This document shows, one piece after another, positions 24,477 to 32,951 of a stretch of DNA of 38,173 nucleotides. Source of the stretch: Mycobacterium asiaticum (GTDB taxonomy: Bacteria; Actinomycetota; Actinomycetes; Mycobacteriales; Mycobacteriaceae). The stretch spans positions 1 through 38,173 of the forward strand of contig NZ_LZLS01000025.1 in assembly GCF_001673365.1 (NCBI RefSeq). Reading direction: 5' to 3'. The position numbers and the translations under genes were made by a program. Under the pieces are notes generated by a model. It saw only the letters and a list, made by a program, of their open reading frames with translations, made no database searches and had not been told where the DNA came from. Position 1 is the stretch's first letter, and every line of letters starts with the position of its first letter.

Positions 24477-24537
24477 GTTGACTCTGCGCACATGGCGACA
24501 AAGTGCGAGAAAGCCGCGCCCTCAGCGCAGAGTCAAC
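24477..24537. terminator. 13-bp inverted repeat between convergent genes
   Basis: GTTGACTCTGCGC (24477-24489) is repeated in inverse at 24525-24537 around a 35-nt centre, between the convergent thioesterase and SDR genes. A bidirectional terminator is likely. The same word reappears at the right window edge (38157-38167). Confidence 0.55.
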
Positions 24538-24565
24538 TGAGGCAGCAGCCAGAGCAACCAGAGGC

Positions 24566-25348
24566 TCAGGGCCGCTCGCCGTAGGCGAGCACAGCTCCCG
24601 CGGCTGCGGGTGCACCGCGAGCGATCACGATCGGCATCGACGTCGACGCATTGGTCCGCAGGATCGTATGTACGACCTCGACGAGATCCTCGACCGGCAT
24701 CAGCTTGCCCGGCATGCAACCGCGAGACACCCACAGCGGGTAGGCCTGCATGGCCAGCTCGCGGTCCCACCCCACGTTCATGCCAGTCTGCGCATCGCCC
24801 TCGCCGCCGGCGCACTCACCGACGATGAGGTTGGTGAAGGCGATATCCGGATGCTCCGCGCGCCACGCCTCCACGAGCCGTTCCAATGCCGCCTTGCTCA
24901 CGCCGTAGGCTCCGAGCCCGGGCCACGGCGGCCCGAAACTGCCGGCATCTGACGACAGGAAAACCACCTTGCCGCCAGAGGCCGACAGGTGCGGCACGGC
25001 GGCCGCCGTCGCCAGCGACGCTCCGATCACATTGGTGTCGAACACGCGCCGCCAAGTTTCTGCGTCGGTCTCGACCAGCGGGACCAACGGACTGATGGCG
25101 GGAGCGTAGACGACGTTGTCGATGCCGCCAAGCGCGTCGGCCGCAGCGTCGATCCCGGCGCGGGCGGATTCCTGGTCGGTCACGTCGCACTCCACGGCCA
25201 CCGCCCCCGAGCCCGCTTCCTGCGCGGCCGTCTCGATGCGGTCCTTGCGGCGGGCCAGCAGCGCGACTCGGTGACCACGCTGTGCCATCCCGACACCAAT
25301 GCAGCGCCCCAACCCGCTCGAGGCTCCGATTACCACAGTTCTCGCCAT
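24566..25348 (-). CDS. SDR family oxidoreductase (atypical)
   Basis: A 260-residue SDR with IGASSGLG near residues 7-14, a Ser at 132-133 (FLSSDAGS) and YGVSK (Tyr148/Lys152). The usual NNAG is replaced by VYAPA (80-84). The ATG at 25348 has GGAGG five bases upstream; the in-frame upstream extension is unlikely. The C-terminal part is longer than a minimal SDR and holds CAGGEGDAQTGMNVGWDRE and a CMPGKLMPVEDLVEVV stretch that may form a lid. Divergent from the UsfY-like gene. Substrate unknown. Confidence 0.87.
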   Translation of the reverse strand: MARTVVIGASSGLGRCIGVGMAQRGHRVALLARRKDRIETAAQEAGSGAVAVECDVTDQESARAGIDAAADALGGIDNVVYAPAISPLVPLVETDAETWRRVFDTNVIGASLATAAAVPHLSASGGKVVFLSSDAGSFGPPWPGLGAYGVSKAALERLVEAWRAEHPDIAFTNLIVGECAGGEGDAQTGMNVGWDRELAMQAYPLWVSRGCMPGKLMPVEDLVEVVHTILRTNASTSMPIVIARGAPAAAGAVLAYGERP

Positions 25349-25492
25349 ATCGACCTCCGCAGCCGAGCATGACATACCCGCAGAAATGGACGAGAACGGG
25401 GTTACCGCTTTTGCAGCACGACGTTGCCGAGATGGCCGTTCGGCAGTTTGCCAGCGCGACCCGTGCAGCAGGCGGGACGGCGTTGTGCCTGC

Positions 25493-25518
25493 GTTTAATA
25501 TAGGCGCGCGCCGGGTAA
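25493..25518 (+). promoter_or_regulatory. SigF-type promoter upstream of UsfY-like gene
   Basis: GTTT at 25493-25496 and GGGTAA at 25513-25518 are separated by 16 nt. The mycobacterial SigF consensus is GTTT-N15-17-GGGTAT, so this is a near-perfect match. Transcription would start about 65-75 nt before the gene. Confidence 0.72.
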
Positions 25519-25596
25519 GCATATTGATTACGCGACACCCAATAGTTACTGACCAATGGGCCTGGCTAGAAACACTTTTCAAGAGGAGTGAAAGAC

Positions 25597-25908
25597 TTGG
25601 ACGACTCCAAGACCGACCCGGTGGATCACGACCGGACCACCCGCAAGCATGCCGGCGAAGCGATGAAGAACGGTTCGAACGCGTTCGGCATTCTCGGCGT
25701 GGCGGCGGGAGTGATCGCGCTGGTTTTCGGTTTAGCCTCGTTCGCGACCGGCCACGTTGCCGCGGGCGCGGTGGGAGTCGTGATCGGCGTGCTGGCCGGG
25801 GCAGCTGGGCTGGTGTGGTTGCGCCACACTCACCAGCAGGTGCGCGCAGCTGAACTTCGATGGCACGAGACGTATTCCGACCGGCCTGCGCCGCCGCCCA
25901 GTAGCTAG
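25597..25908 (+). CDS. usfY: UsfY-like small membrane protein
   Basis: About 103 residues. The N-terminal [18 protein letters not shown] matches what I remember of UsfY (DPVDHxRTTR-AGE), the small membrane protein encoded upstream of the rsbW-sigF pair in mycobacteria. Two transmembrane helices follow ([39 protein letters not shown]) and a basic then acidic/Pro tail. The TTG at 25597 is best placed after AGGAG (nine bases); a GTG at 25588 sits inside that site. It has a SigF-type promoter. No rsbW-sigF operon adjoins it, so it is a stand-alone paralog. Its stop overlaps the convergent hydrolase by 4 nt. Role unknown, probably stress-related. Confidence 0.75.
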   Translation: MDDSKTDPVDHDRTTRKHAGEAMKNGSNAFGILGVAAGVIALVFGLASFATGHVAAGAVGVVIGVLAGAAGLVWLRHTHQQVRAAELRWHETYSDRPAPPPSS

Positions 25909-26672
25909 CCGCTGGCTTGCTGAAACAGGCTGGGGTCGTGGGCGCAGATAATCGACAGATCGGGGTCTGTTCGCCCGTAAAGTTCGGCGAGTCGATTCTG
26001 GTTTTCGTGCAACTGTGTGCGGCTGAACGCGAACAGTTCTTCCTGCGCCCGTAGTGCGAACGGGATGCGGGAGCGGTTCAGAGTCCCCTTGTGGTAGAAG
26101 GCATCTCCGCAATGCAGGATCCAGTGGCTCGCTGATTCGACCGCCACAGCCGCATGGCCACGCGTATGTCCGGGCATCGGCACCAACACCACGCCGTCGC
26201 CGATGATGGGCTTGGCCGCCGCGAATCCACGCCAAAGTTCGCCGCTGACAGCGTGTTCCACCAACTTGGGCCCGTGCGCCCACTGCACGCTGCGGTATCG
26301 GAGGCGCTCCCGCAGTGACGGAGCATGAACGGCGCCACGCGCCTCATCCGTCGTGACATGAACGAACGCGTCGGGAAAATCGGAGATGCCGCCGATATGG
26401 TCGAAATCGAAATGGGTCACCACGATATGGCGTACGTCAGCGGGACGGAATCCGAGTTGCTCGACTTGCCGGATTGCGGTTTCGGATTGTTGCAACACCG
26501 GCCGGATGACGTGGCGGAACGGCCCTATCCGGTTTGGATCAAGACAGTCCTGCATGCCGTATCCGGTGTCTACCAACACCAATCCGTCTTCGGTCTCGAC
26601 GAGCAGGACGTGGCATACCAATGGGGCACCCGGCGAGTTCATGGTGCCGCAATTCAGATGGTGAACCTTCAC
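25905..26672 (-). CDS. Metallo-beta-lactamase-fold hydrolase
   Basis: A 255-residue MBL-fold protein related to N-acyl-homoserine lactonases and quorum-quenching lactonases. The metal motif is H87-F-D89-F-D91-H92: an HxDxDH variant where HxHxDH is canonical. Further ligand candidates are His in MPGHTRGH, Asp in HCGDAF and His in CAHDPS. GTG start in a GTGA overlap with the upstream CMD-like gene. No signal peptide. It probably cleaves a lactone or ester in the cytosol; acyl-homoserine lactone activity is only a family possibility. Confidence 0.84.
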   Translation of the reverse strand: MKVHHLNCGTMNSPGAPLVCHVLLVETEDGLVLVDTGYGMQDCLDPNRIGPFRHVIRPVLQQSETAIRQVEQLGFRPADVRHIVVTHFDFDHIGGISDFPDAFVHVTTDEARGAVHAPSLRERLRYRSVQWAHGPKLVEHAVSGELWRGFAAAKPIIGDGVVLVPMPGHTRGHAAVAVESASHWILHCGDAFYHKGTLNRSRIPFALRAQEELFAFSRTQLHENQNRLAELYGRTDPDLSIICAHDPSLFQQASG

Positions 26673-27184
26673 TCGTCTTCTCCGTCCGTGGTGACTCCGA
26701 AGGTATTGAGAAAGTTGCAGACCAATTGATAGAAGCCGACGGTGATGGTGAAGTCGGCGAGTTGGTTGACCGTCAGGGTTTGCAGCGCGTCGGCACGTTC
26801 GGTTTCGCTTAGCGTGTGGTTGTCCAGCAACAGATCGGTGAGCCGCAACAGGATCGCTTTTTGCTCTCCAAGGACATCCGTCGATCCTTGTTCGGCGGCG
26901 GCGATTTCATCCTCACGAAGACCCGCGGCACGCCCGAATTTGAGATGTTGGTGTAGTTCGTAGTCGCTGCGGTACCGGAAACCTACCCGCAGGATGACGA
27001 GTTCCCGCCAAGTCGGCGGTAGCGAATTGCGTTCCATCACCGCCCCGGCCAGCGCCAGAAACTTCGGCGCCAAGGCGGGGGTATGCATGATCATCCTGAC
27101 GATGTTCAGCGAACCCTTCCGGGTGGCCAGTTCCCGCAACTCCGGCGGTAACGCGTCGAGGTCGGGGTATGGTAGCGCACTCAT
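26669..27184 (-). CDS. Carboxymuconolactone decarboxylase-like protein
   Basis: A 171-residue all-helical protein of the AhpD/CMD superfamily, with the signature region [22 protein letters not shown] (residues ~58-78) and a C-terminal helix [20 protein letters not shown]. The AhpD-type CxxC is missing: SDY occupies its place, so peroxidase activity is unlikely and a decarboxylase/lactone-binding type is favoured. GAGGTGAGAG lies directly before the ATG. It is translationally coupled to the MBL hydrolase, suggesting they act on the same lactone-type compound. Confidence 0.82.
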   Translation of the reverse strand: MSALPYPDLDALPPELRELATRKGSLNIVRMIMHTPALAPKFLALAGAVMERNSLPPTWRELVILRVGFRYRSDYELHQHLKFGRAAGLREDEIAAAEQGSTDVLGEQKAILLRLTDLLLDNHTLSETERADALQTLTVNQLADFTITVGFYQLVCNFLNTFGVTTDGEDE

Positions 27185-27383
27185 CTCTCACCTCATCCCA
27201 AAGCCCGGATCGCTTCTGCGCCATCGCAATTCACTGTTCTCGATCACGGCGCCACATTCATTCTGCGTGTACAGGTAGAACTCGACGCCGATGCCGCCTT
27301 CCTGGCCGACCGTATACCCGACCGCCAGCGCCCCGACGTACCGGCCCGGGTAATGGACGAAAGCACCACGTACGGTGAGGCGT

Positions 27384-28352
27384 ATGAAATACCTCGAGGT
27401 CGATGGAGTCGGCCAGGTCAGTCGTATTGGTTTGGGCACGTGGCAGTTCGGCTCGCGTGAATGGGGATACGGCGACGGCTACGCCTCCGGGGCCGCACAC
27501 GACATCGTGCAGCGAGCCCGCGCCCTAGGGGTCACTTTGTTCGACACCGCCGAGGTCTACGGCCTGGGTAAGAGCGAACGGATCCTGGCCGAGGCACTCG
27601 GCGACGAACGTGCCGAGGTGGCGGTTGCCAGCAAGATCTTCCCGGTCGCACCGTTCCCGGCCGTAATCAAGCAACGTGAACGCGCCAGCGCGCGTCGGCT
27701 CAAACTGGACCGTATCCCGCTGTACCAGGTCCACCAACCCAATCCGGTGATCCCCGATTCGGTGATCATGCCCGGCATGCGGGATTTGCTCGACGAAGGC
27801 AAGATCGGCGCGGCGGGCGTCTCGAACTATTCGTTGCAGCGGTGGCAGAAGGCCGATGCCGCACTCGGCCGTCCGGTGATCAGCAATCAGGTGCACTTCT
27901 CACTGGCCCACCCGGAAGCTCTGGACGACCTGGTGCCCTTCGCCGAACGCGAGAATCGCGTCGTCATCGCCTACAGCCCGTTGGCGCAGGGACTACTCGG
28001 CGGCAAGTACGGCGTCGACAACCGCCCGGGCGGTGTGAGGGCGGTGAACCCGTTATTTGGCACGGAGAACCTGCGACGCATCGAACCGCTGCTGCAGACG
28101 TTGCGGGATGTCGCGGGCGAGGTCGGCGCCAAGCCGGCCCAGGTGGCGCTGGCCTGGCTTATCAGTTTGCCGGGTGTGGTGGCCATTCCCGGGGCCTCGA
28201 GTGTGGAGCAGCTGGAGTTCAACGTGGCGGCCGCGGAAGTCGAACTCCCCGCAGAATCACGCGATGCGCTGACCGCCGCGGCACGTGCCTTCAAGCCGGT
28301 GTCAGGCGCTCGTTTCCTTACCGACCTGGTACGCGAGAAGGTCGGTTTCTGA
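27384..28352 (+). CDS. Aldo/keto reductase
   Basis: A 322-residue (beta/alpha)8 NADP-dependent oxidoreductase. The catalytic tetrad is Asp55 and Tyr59 (FDTAEVYG), Lys84 (VASKIFP) and His117 (YQVHQPNP). The C-terminal IPGASSVEQLEFNVAA contains the phosphate-binding part for NADPH. I chose the ATG (MKYLEV) rather than an in-frame GTG three codons upstream. It resembles the YghZ/auxin-induced-type AKRs, which reduce aldehydes or ketones; physiological substrate unknown. It appears to be a single-gene transcript. Confidence 0.9.
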   Translation: MKYLEVDGVGQVSRIGLGTWQFGSREWGYGDGYASGAAHDIVQRARALGVTLFDTAEVYGLGKSERILAEALGDERAEVAVASKIFPVAPFPAVIKQRERASARRLKLDRIPLYQVHQPNPVIPDSVIMPGMRDLLDEGKIGAAGVSNYSLQRWQKADAALGRPVISNQVHFSLAHPEALDDLVPFAERENRVVIAYSPLAQGLLGGKYGVDNRPGGVRAVNPLFGTENLRRIEPLLQTLRDVAGEVGAKPAQVALAWLISLPGVVAIPGASSVEQLEFNVAAAEVELPAESRDALTAAARAFKPVSGARFLTDLVREKVGF

Positions 28353-28362
28353 GCAGACCCAC

Positions 28363-28590
28363 TCAGCCACGGATGCGAGACGGGTTTGGCCGACGGCTCA
28401 GCGGGGCGGTAAAACCGCCCGTGTCGTCGAAGCCGGCCCATTGCCCGTCGTCGTCGACTTCCATGCGCCAACCCGCCTGGTAACGACCGACGATCGATTC
28501 AGCAAACCACCGGTGCGCGTCCTCCGCGTTCTCGAAACACCTGGTCGCGATGATCGCGCCATGCGGATCGATGGCCCGAAACACTGTCAT
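28363..28590 (-). CDS. Small hypothetical protein
   Basis: A 75-residue protein from the ATG at 28590 (MTVFRAIDPHGA); an upstream start at 28623 in frame would give 86 residues. It has strand-like FRAIDPHGAIIATRCF, then helix DAHRWFAESIVGRY, then strands WRMEVDDDGQWAGF, a compact alpha/beta pattern. No known motif. It sits between convergent and parallel genes (AKR and htpG) without a clear ribosome site, so confidence is moderate. Confidence 0.5.
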   Translation of the reverse strand: MTVFRAIDPHGAIIATRCFENAEDAHRWFAESIVGRYQAGWRMEVDDDGQWAGFDDTGGFTAPLSRRPNPSRIRG

Positions 28591-28663
28591 GACATGCGAG
28601 TATCCGCTGCCGACGGCTTTCAATCACATTTCAAACGCAGCCACGGCCTGCGACCAGTGGTCA

Positions 28664-30613
28664 CTACACGGTGCGGGTGAGCCGGTCGGCGAGTAGTTCG
28701 GCAAACCGTGCCGGATCCTCCAATGCCCCGCCCTCGGCGAGAAGGGCTGTGCCGTAGAGCAATTCGGCGGTCTCAGCGACGGAGGTGTCGTCCGGCCGAT
28801 CGGCGTGAGCCTGGCGCAGCCCGGTGACCAGCGGATGATTCGGATTGAGTTCCAATGTTCGTTTGCCGATCGGCACGTCCTGGCCCGACGCCTGATACAG
28901 ACGCGCGAGTGCGGGCGTCATGCCGAACGCGTCGGTGATCAGGCAGGCCGGGGAATCGGTGAGGCGGGTGGACAACCGCACCTCTTTGACGTGCTCGTCC
29001 AGGGTCTCCTTGAGCCAGGTCAGCAGGTCGGCGAAGTCTTTCTCCTGCTCCTCACGCTCGGCAGCCGATGTCTCCTGGTCGGAATCCAGATCCACTTCGC
29101 CCTTGGCCACCGATTGCAGCTGCTTGCCGTCGAACTCGTTGACCAGTCCGACCCAGACCTCGTCCACCGGATCGGTGAGCAACAGCACCTCGTATCCCTT
29201 AGCCTTGAACGCCTCCAGGTGTGGCGACTTCAGCAGTTGCTGACGCGAGCTGCCGGTGGCGTAGAAGATCTGGGTCTGGCCTTCCTTCATGCGCTCGACG
29301 TACTCGGCCAGCGTGGTGGGTTCCTCTTCGCTGTGGGTAGAGGCGAACGAGGAGATCCGCAGCAACGTGTCCTGGTTGTCGCTGTCCGACATCAGCCCTT
29401 CTTTGAGGACTTTGCCGAATTGGGTCCAGAAAGTGCGGTAATCCTCGGGTCGCTCGGACTGGATGTCCTTGATCGTGGACAGCACCTTCTTGGTGAGCCG
29501 ACGACGGATCGCGTTGATCTGCCGATCTTTTTGCAGAATCTCGCGAGAAACGTTGAGCGACAGGTCTTGTGCGTCGACGACACCTTTGACGAAGCGCAGG
29601 TACACCGGCATGAGATCTTCGCAGTCGCCCATGATGAACACGCGCTTGACGTAAAGCTGCACCCCGATCTTGGCGTCCTGATTGAACAGGTCGAACGGGG
29701 CTTGGGACGGAATGAACAGCAGCGCCTGGTACTCGAAAGTGCCCTCCGCTTTCATCGCGATGACTTCGAGCGGGTCGTCCCAGGCATGTGCGATGTGCTT
29801 GTAGAACTCCTTGTACTCCTCCTCGGACACCTCGTCTTTGGGCCTGGCCCACAGTGCCTTCATGGAGTTGAGGGTCTCGGTGTCGATGACAGTTTCTTCG
29901 GTGGTTTCCTCCGAGCCCTCCTCCACGCCCTCTGTGACGGGCACCTGAATTCGCCGCTCGATCTCCATCCGGATCGGCCAGGCGATGAAGTCGGAATACT
30001 GTTTGACCAGGCTCTTAAGCTTCCACTGCGAGGTGTAGTCGTGTAGTTCGTCCTCGGCGTCCTCGGGCTTGAGATGCAAGGTCACCGACGTCCCCTGCGG
30101 GGCATCCGCCACGGACTCGATGGTGTAGGTGCCCTCCCCGCTGGATTCCCACTTGGTGGCTTCGCTCTCGCCGGCCTTTCGGGTCACTAGTTCGACCTTG
30201 TCGGCGACCATGAACGACGAGTAGAAGCCGATGCCGAACTGGCCGATCAGCTCCTCTGATGCCTCAGAGTTGGCGGCGTTCTTCAACTGTTGCCGGAGTT
30301 CGGCCGTGCCCGACTTCGCAAGCGTGCCAATCAGATCCACCACCTCGGCGCGCGTCATACCGATGCCGTTGTCGCGAACGGTAAGCGTTCTCGCATCTTT
30401 GTCGACGTCGAGCTCGATATGCAGGTCAGAGGTATCGACGTCGAGGTCCTTATCCCGCAACGCCTCCAGCCGCAGCTTGTCCAGCGCATCGGAAGCATTG
30501 GAGATCAACTCGCGCAGGAAGGAGTCCTTGTTCGAGTAGACGGAGTGGACCATCAAATCCAGCAGTTGCCGGGCCTCAGCCTGAAACTCCAACTGCTCGA
30601 CCTGCGCGTTCAT
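28664..30613 (-). CDS. htpG: Hsp90-family chaperone HtpG
   Basis: A 649-residue cytosolic ATP-dependent chaperone of normal bacterial length. The GHKL ATPase domain has LRELISNASDALDKLR, DNGIGMTRAEVVDLIGTLAK and GQFGIGFYSSFMV. The middle domain has SLNVSREILQKD and the catalytic-loop arginine region, and the C-terminal dimerisation domain ends near residue 640. A strong AGGAGG lies seven bases before the ATG. It is a stand-alone gene with a 171-nt upstream region. A long open frame on the opposite strand is only a shadow. Confidence 0.97.
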   Translation of the reverse strand: MNAQVEQLEFQAEARQLLDLMVHSVYSNKDSFLRELISNASDALDKLRLEALRDKDLDVDTSDLHIELDVDKDARTLTVRDNGIGMTRAEVVDLIGTLAKSGTAELRQQLKNAANSEASEELIGQFGIGFYSSFMVADKVELVTRKAGESEATKWESSGEGTYTIESVADAPQGTSVTLHLKPEDAEDELHDYTSQWKLKSLVKQYSDFIAWPIRMEIERRIQVPVTEGVEEGSEETTEETVIDTETLNSMKALWARPKDEVSEEEYKEFYKHIAHAWDDPLEVIAMKAEGTFEYQALLFIPSQAPFDLFNQDAKIGVQLYVKRVFIMGDCEDLMPVYLRFVKGVVDAQDLSLNVSREILQKDRQINAIRRRLTKKVLSTIKDIQSERPEDYRTFWTQFGKVLKEGLMSDSDNQDTLLRISSFASTHSEEEPTTLAEYVERMKEGQTQIFYATGSSRQQLLKSPHLEAFKAKGYEVLLLTDPVDEVWVGLVNEFDGKQLQSVAKGEVDLDSDQETSAAEREEQEKDFADLLTWLKETLDEHVKEVRLSTRLTDSPACLITDAFGMTPALARLYQASGQDVPIGKRTLELNPNHPLVTGLRQAHADRPDDTSVAETAELLYGTALLAEGGALEDPARFAELLADRLTRTV

Positions 30614-30653
30614 CAGATTCCTCCTGCGACTTTCCGAAGAGTGGCCGGTCCTG

Positions 30654-30659
30654 AATTTA
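30654..30659 (-). promoter_or_regulatory. Candidate -10 box for htpG
   Basis: TAAATT on the - strand, about 40 nt before the ATG. A TAnnnT match; no -35 could be assigned. The rest of the 30614-30784 gap holds no gene or repeat that I can see. Confidence 0.3.
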
Positions 30660-30784
30660 GCGAGAGGCTCATCACGCCCGCGGTCGGGGTCATCGAGGCG
30701 GCGGATCGGTGCAGCACCGGTCGGTTAGGCGGATACCACCGGCGTCCAACGCGCGGCCCGTCCGACAATAGCGACCAGAATTAC

Positions 30785-32086
30785 TCAGCCCGGAAATGGT
30801 CGCGCTTGAGTCGCTTTCGCGTCGATGAGCCCGTCGACGACGTCGGCCAGGCACGCAAAGCCAGGCGCCACCGCCATATCGGCCGCAATTCGCCGACTCG
30901 CTTCGCGGTAGCAGGGCTGTTCGAGCACCGTCAGGATTTCGCGCCGCAACGCGTGCGGTGCGGGTCGCTCGGTCCGCAACCGGCGTCCGACACCGGCCCA
31001 CGCCACTCGCGCGCTCACCTCGGGCTTGTCTTCCTTACCGCCGGTAGCCACGATCGGCACGCCGTAGCGCAACGCGTACTGCACTCCGCCGTAACCACCG
31101 TTGGTGACAAAGACATCCGTGCGCGGCAGCAGTTCGTCATATGGGAGAAACGTTGCAGCGCGGGCATTTTCGGGCAGTGGTGGCAGTGTGTCGAGCGGAC
31201 GCCCGCCGGTGCTCACCACGACCAGCACGTTCTCGTTGGCCAACGCCTGAAGGGTCGGTGCGATGGCTTGGCGGTAATCGACGTTGGCGACGGTGCCCTG
31301 CGCGACATGCACGACGGGCCGGGTGCCGTCGAGGTCGGACCACCAGTCCGGCAGCGCGACCTGCGCGCCTGCGGCGCACAGCGGACCGGCGAAGTGCAGG
31401 ATCGAGGGCGGATCCGAGCGTGGATACTCGAACGCGGGAACGGTGAATTGCACGAACGCGTCGACTCCCCCGTACCAGTCCATAAGTGAGTATGGGAACC
31501 CATTGCCGTGCACCTGGCGGTACAGGTCATCGCCAACATTGTTGGCACCGCGCAAGATTCGTCGCTGGATTGCGGCCAGCGCGGCGTTGCGGGTCCTGTT
31601 GCCCCAGCGTGCCGGCGGCAGGCCCATCCCGAACGGCGCCGTGTCGACACTCGGGATCGCCAGCGGTACGACGCCGCATACGACGAGGGGCGGACGCGTC
31701 GGCCGCGGATGCCCCAGGAAAAACGCGCCGCCAAGAAAGACCGGATCGACCAGCACGACGTCGGCCGGACGGGCGGCGTGGGCCGCGAGGAGCGCCTTGT
31801 ACTGCGGCATCGCCGGACGCACAAAGACGTGTTCGAGATCGAACGCAATCGCCTTGGTTCCCTTCAACTTCGAGCGCTCCGGGAATTGGTCGAGGAAGCT
31901 TTCGTCGAAATCGGCGTCCGGGGGTAGCGAGATGTGCGACGCGCCGGTCGCGCTAACCCGATCGGCGAAGCGGGAACCGGTGATGAACCGCACGGTGTCA
32001 CCGCGTTCGACGAATCCACGGGCCACGGGCAACAACGGTGAGACGTGACCTTGGGCGGGCACACTGCCGATGATTATCGATGCCAT
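30785..32086 (-). CDS. UGT/MGT-type glycosyltransferase
   Basis: A 433-residue GT-B glycosyltransferase of family 1 type. The N-terminal acceptor domain begins SVPAQGHVSPLLPVARGFVE with the catalytic-type His13-Val. The C-terminal donor domain holds HVAQGTVAN, LPYDELLPRTDVFVTNGGYG and GVPIVATGGKEDKPEVSARV, the place of the UDP-sugar-binding signature, in which the usual HGG is NGG. It likely glycosylates a small lipophilic acceptor (macrolide, flavonoid, or lipid-like). Divergent from a TetR regulator with 51 nt between, so regulation by that TetR, possibly in response to the acceptor, is a fair inference. Confidence 0.88.
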   Translation of the reverse strand: MASIIIGSVPAQGHVSPLLPVARGFVERGDTVRFITGSRFADRVSATGASHISLPPDADFDESFLDQFPERSKLKGTKAIAFDLEHVFVRPAMPQYKALLAAHAARPADVVLVDPVFLGGAFFLGHPRPTRPPLVVCGVVPLAIPSVDTAPFGMGLPPARWGNRTRNAALAAIQRRILRGANNVGDDLYRQVHGNGFPYSLMDWYGGVDAFVQFTVPAFEYPRSDPPSILHFAGPLCAAGAQVALPDWWSDLDGTRPVVHVAQGTVANVDYRQAIAPTLQALANENVLVVVSTGGRPLDTLPPLPENARAATFLPYDELLPRTDVFVTNGGYGGVQYALRYGVPIVATGGKEDKPEVSARVAWAGVGRRLRTERPAPHALRREILTVLEQPCYREASRRIAADMAVAPGFACLADVVDGLIDAKATQARPFPG

Positions 32087-32121
32087 GGTGCGCCCCCTCG
32101 GCTCACACTTCGCTACGGTGT

Positions 32122-32137
32122 AGTAGTATTCATTACT
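32122..32137. promoter_or_regulatory. Imperfect palindrome and -10 box, likely TetR operator
   Basis: AGTAGT-ATTC-ATTACT: an inverted repeat with one mismatch in 6-nt arms, lying between the divergent glycosyltransferase and TetR genes and touching the TetR GTG at 32138. It contains TAGTAT (32124-32129), 8 nt before that GTG, which fits a leaderless promoter. Confidence 0.55.
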
Positions 32138-32791
32138 GTGGCACAGCAGTCAATATCTAATCGGTCGTCGCGCAGCTATCGATCCGATCTGCGGCAACGA
32201 CAGGCCGAACAGACCCGGTCGCGGGTGTTGGCCGCCGCCGCGGAACTCTTCGCTCAACACGGCTACGCCCGCACGACGTTGGCCAAGATTGCCGAAGCGG
32301 CCGGGGTATCGCCGGAAACCGTGCAGATCCACGGCCCCAAGGCGGCACTGATGGTCGCGGCGGCCGAGTACGCCGGGTTCGGTGTGGCCGGCGAGGAGAA
32401 CATTCTCAATCTGGAAGTCGGTCGTCGACTTCTCGAGATCGAGGACCGCGACGAGGCGCTCGAGTTCCTCATTGCGGCGCAGGTCGAGGTTCACGAAAGA
32501 ACGGGTCGGCTGGCCTTGGCGCTGTTCGCCGGCGCCGGCGCGGACGCCGAGTTGGATCGGTACCTGACCGAGTTCACCGCAAGCATCGACAGGAACATGG
32601 AGCGGATGCTGAAGGTTGCGCAGGACAAGGGCTGGCTGCGTGACGATCTCCCCTTCGACGAACTACTCGAGACAACGGCACTGATTAGCGGCGTCACCAC
32701 ATTTCTGCGTATCACCCACCGCGACGGGTGGAGCCTGGTCCGCTATCGCGACTGGTGCCGACGCATGCTGGCGGAGAACGTCTTTCGATGA
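32138..32791 (+). CDS. TetR family transcriptional regulator
   Basis: A 217-residue TetR repressor. The DNA-binding domain runs over about residues 18-65: RSRVLAAAAELFAQHGYART then TLAKIAEAAGVSPETVQIHG. The C-terminal ligand domain is helical and hydrophobic. GTG 32138 is chosen because the homologous start of TetR proteins is near here, and because -10 TAGTAT lies exactly upstream; an earlier in-frame ATG lies inside the divergent gene. Likely represses itself and the glycosyltransferase. Confidence 0.88.
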   Translation: MAQQSISNRSSRSYRSDLRQRQAEQTRSRVLAAAAELFAQHGYARTTLAKIAEAAGVSPETVQIHGPKAALMVAAAEYAGFGVAGEENILNLEVGRRLLEIEDRDEALEFLIAAQVEVHERTGRLALALFAGAGADAELDRYLTEFTASIDRNMERMLKVAQDKGWLRDDLPFDELLETTALISGVTTFLRITHRDGWSLVRYRDWCRRMLAENVFR

Positions 32792-32951
32792 GGGCTGGCG
32801 GCCACGCTGGGCGGTGACGAGCGTGCGGCGCCGTGGCGGACCGGAGCCCAAATGCGTAGATTGACTACCGGGTTGAGATTCCAGCCCGAGGAAAAGCGAT
32901 CGGTGGTGGTCCGATCGATCTGCCGGCGCCGATGAATACGGATTTGATCCC

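Noticed and set aside
27188..27439. 83-residue - strand frame in the gap upstream of the CMD-like gene
   Set aside because: The text looks protein-like (YPGRYVGALAVGYTVGQ) but its only start codon lies inside the divergent aldo/keto reductase gene. Kept out for lack of a start; worth a homology search.
28805..30046. 413-residue open frame on the + strand
   Set aside because: Antisense shadow of htpG.
30290..31489. 399-residue open frame on the + strand
   Set aside because: Runs antisense to the htpG start and the glycosyltransferase; no motif.
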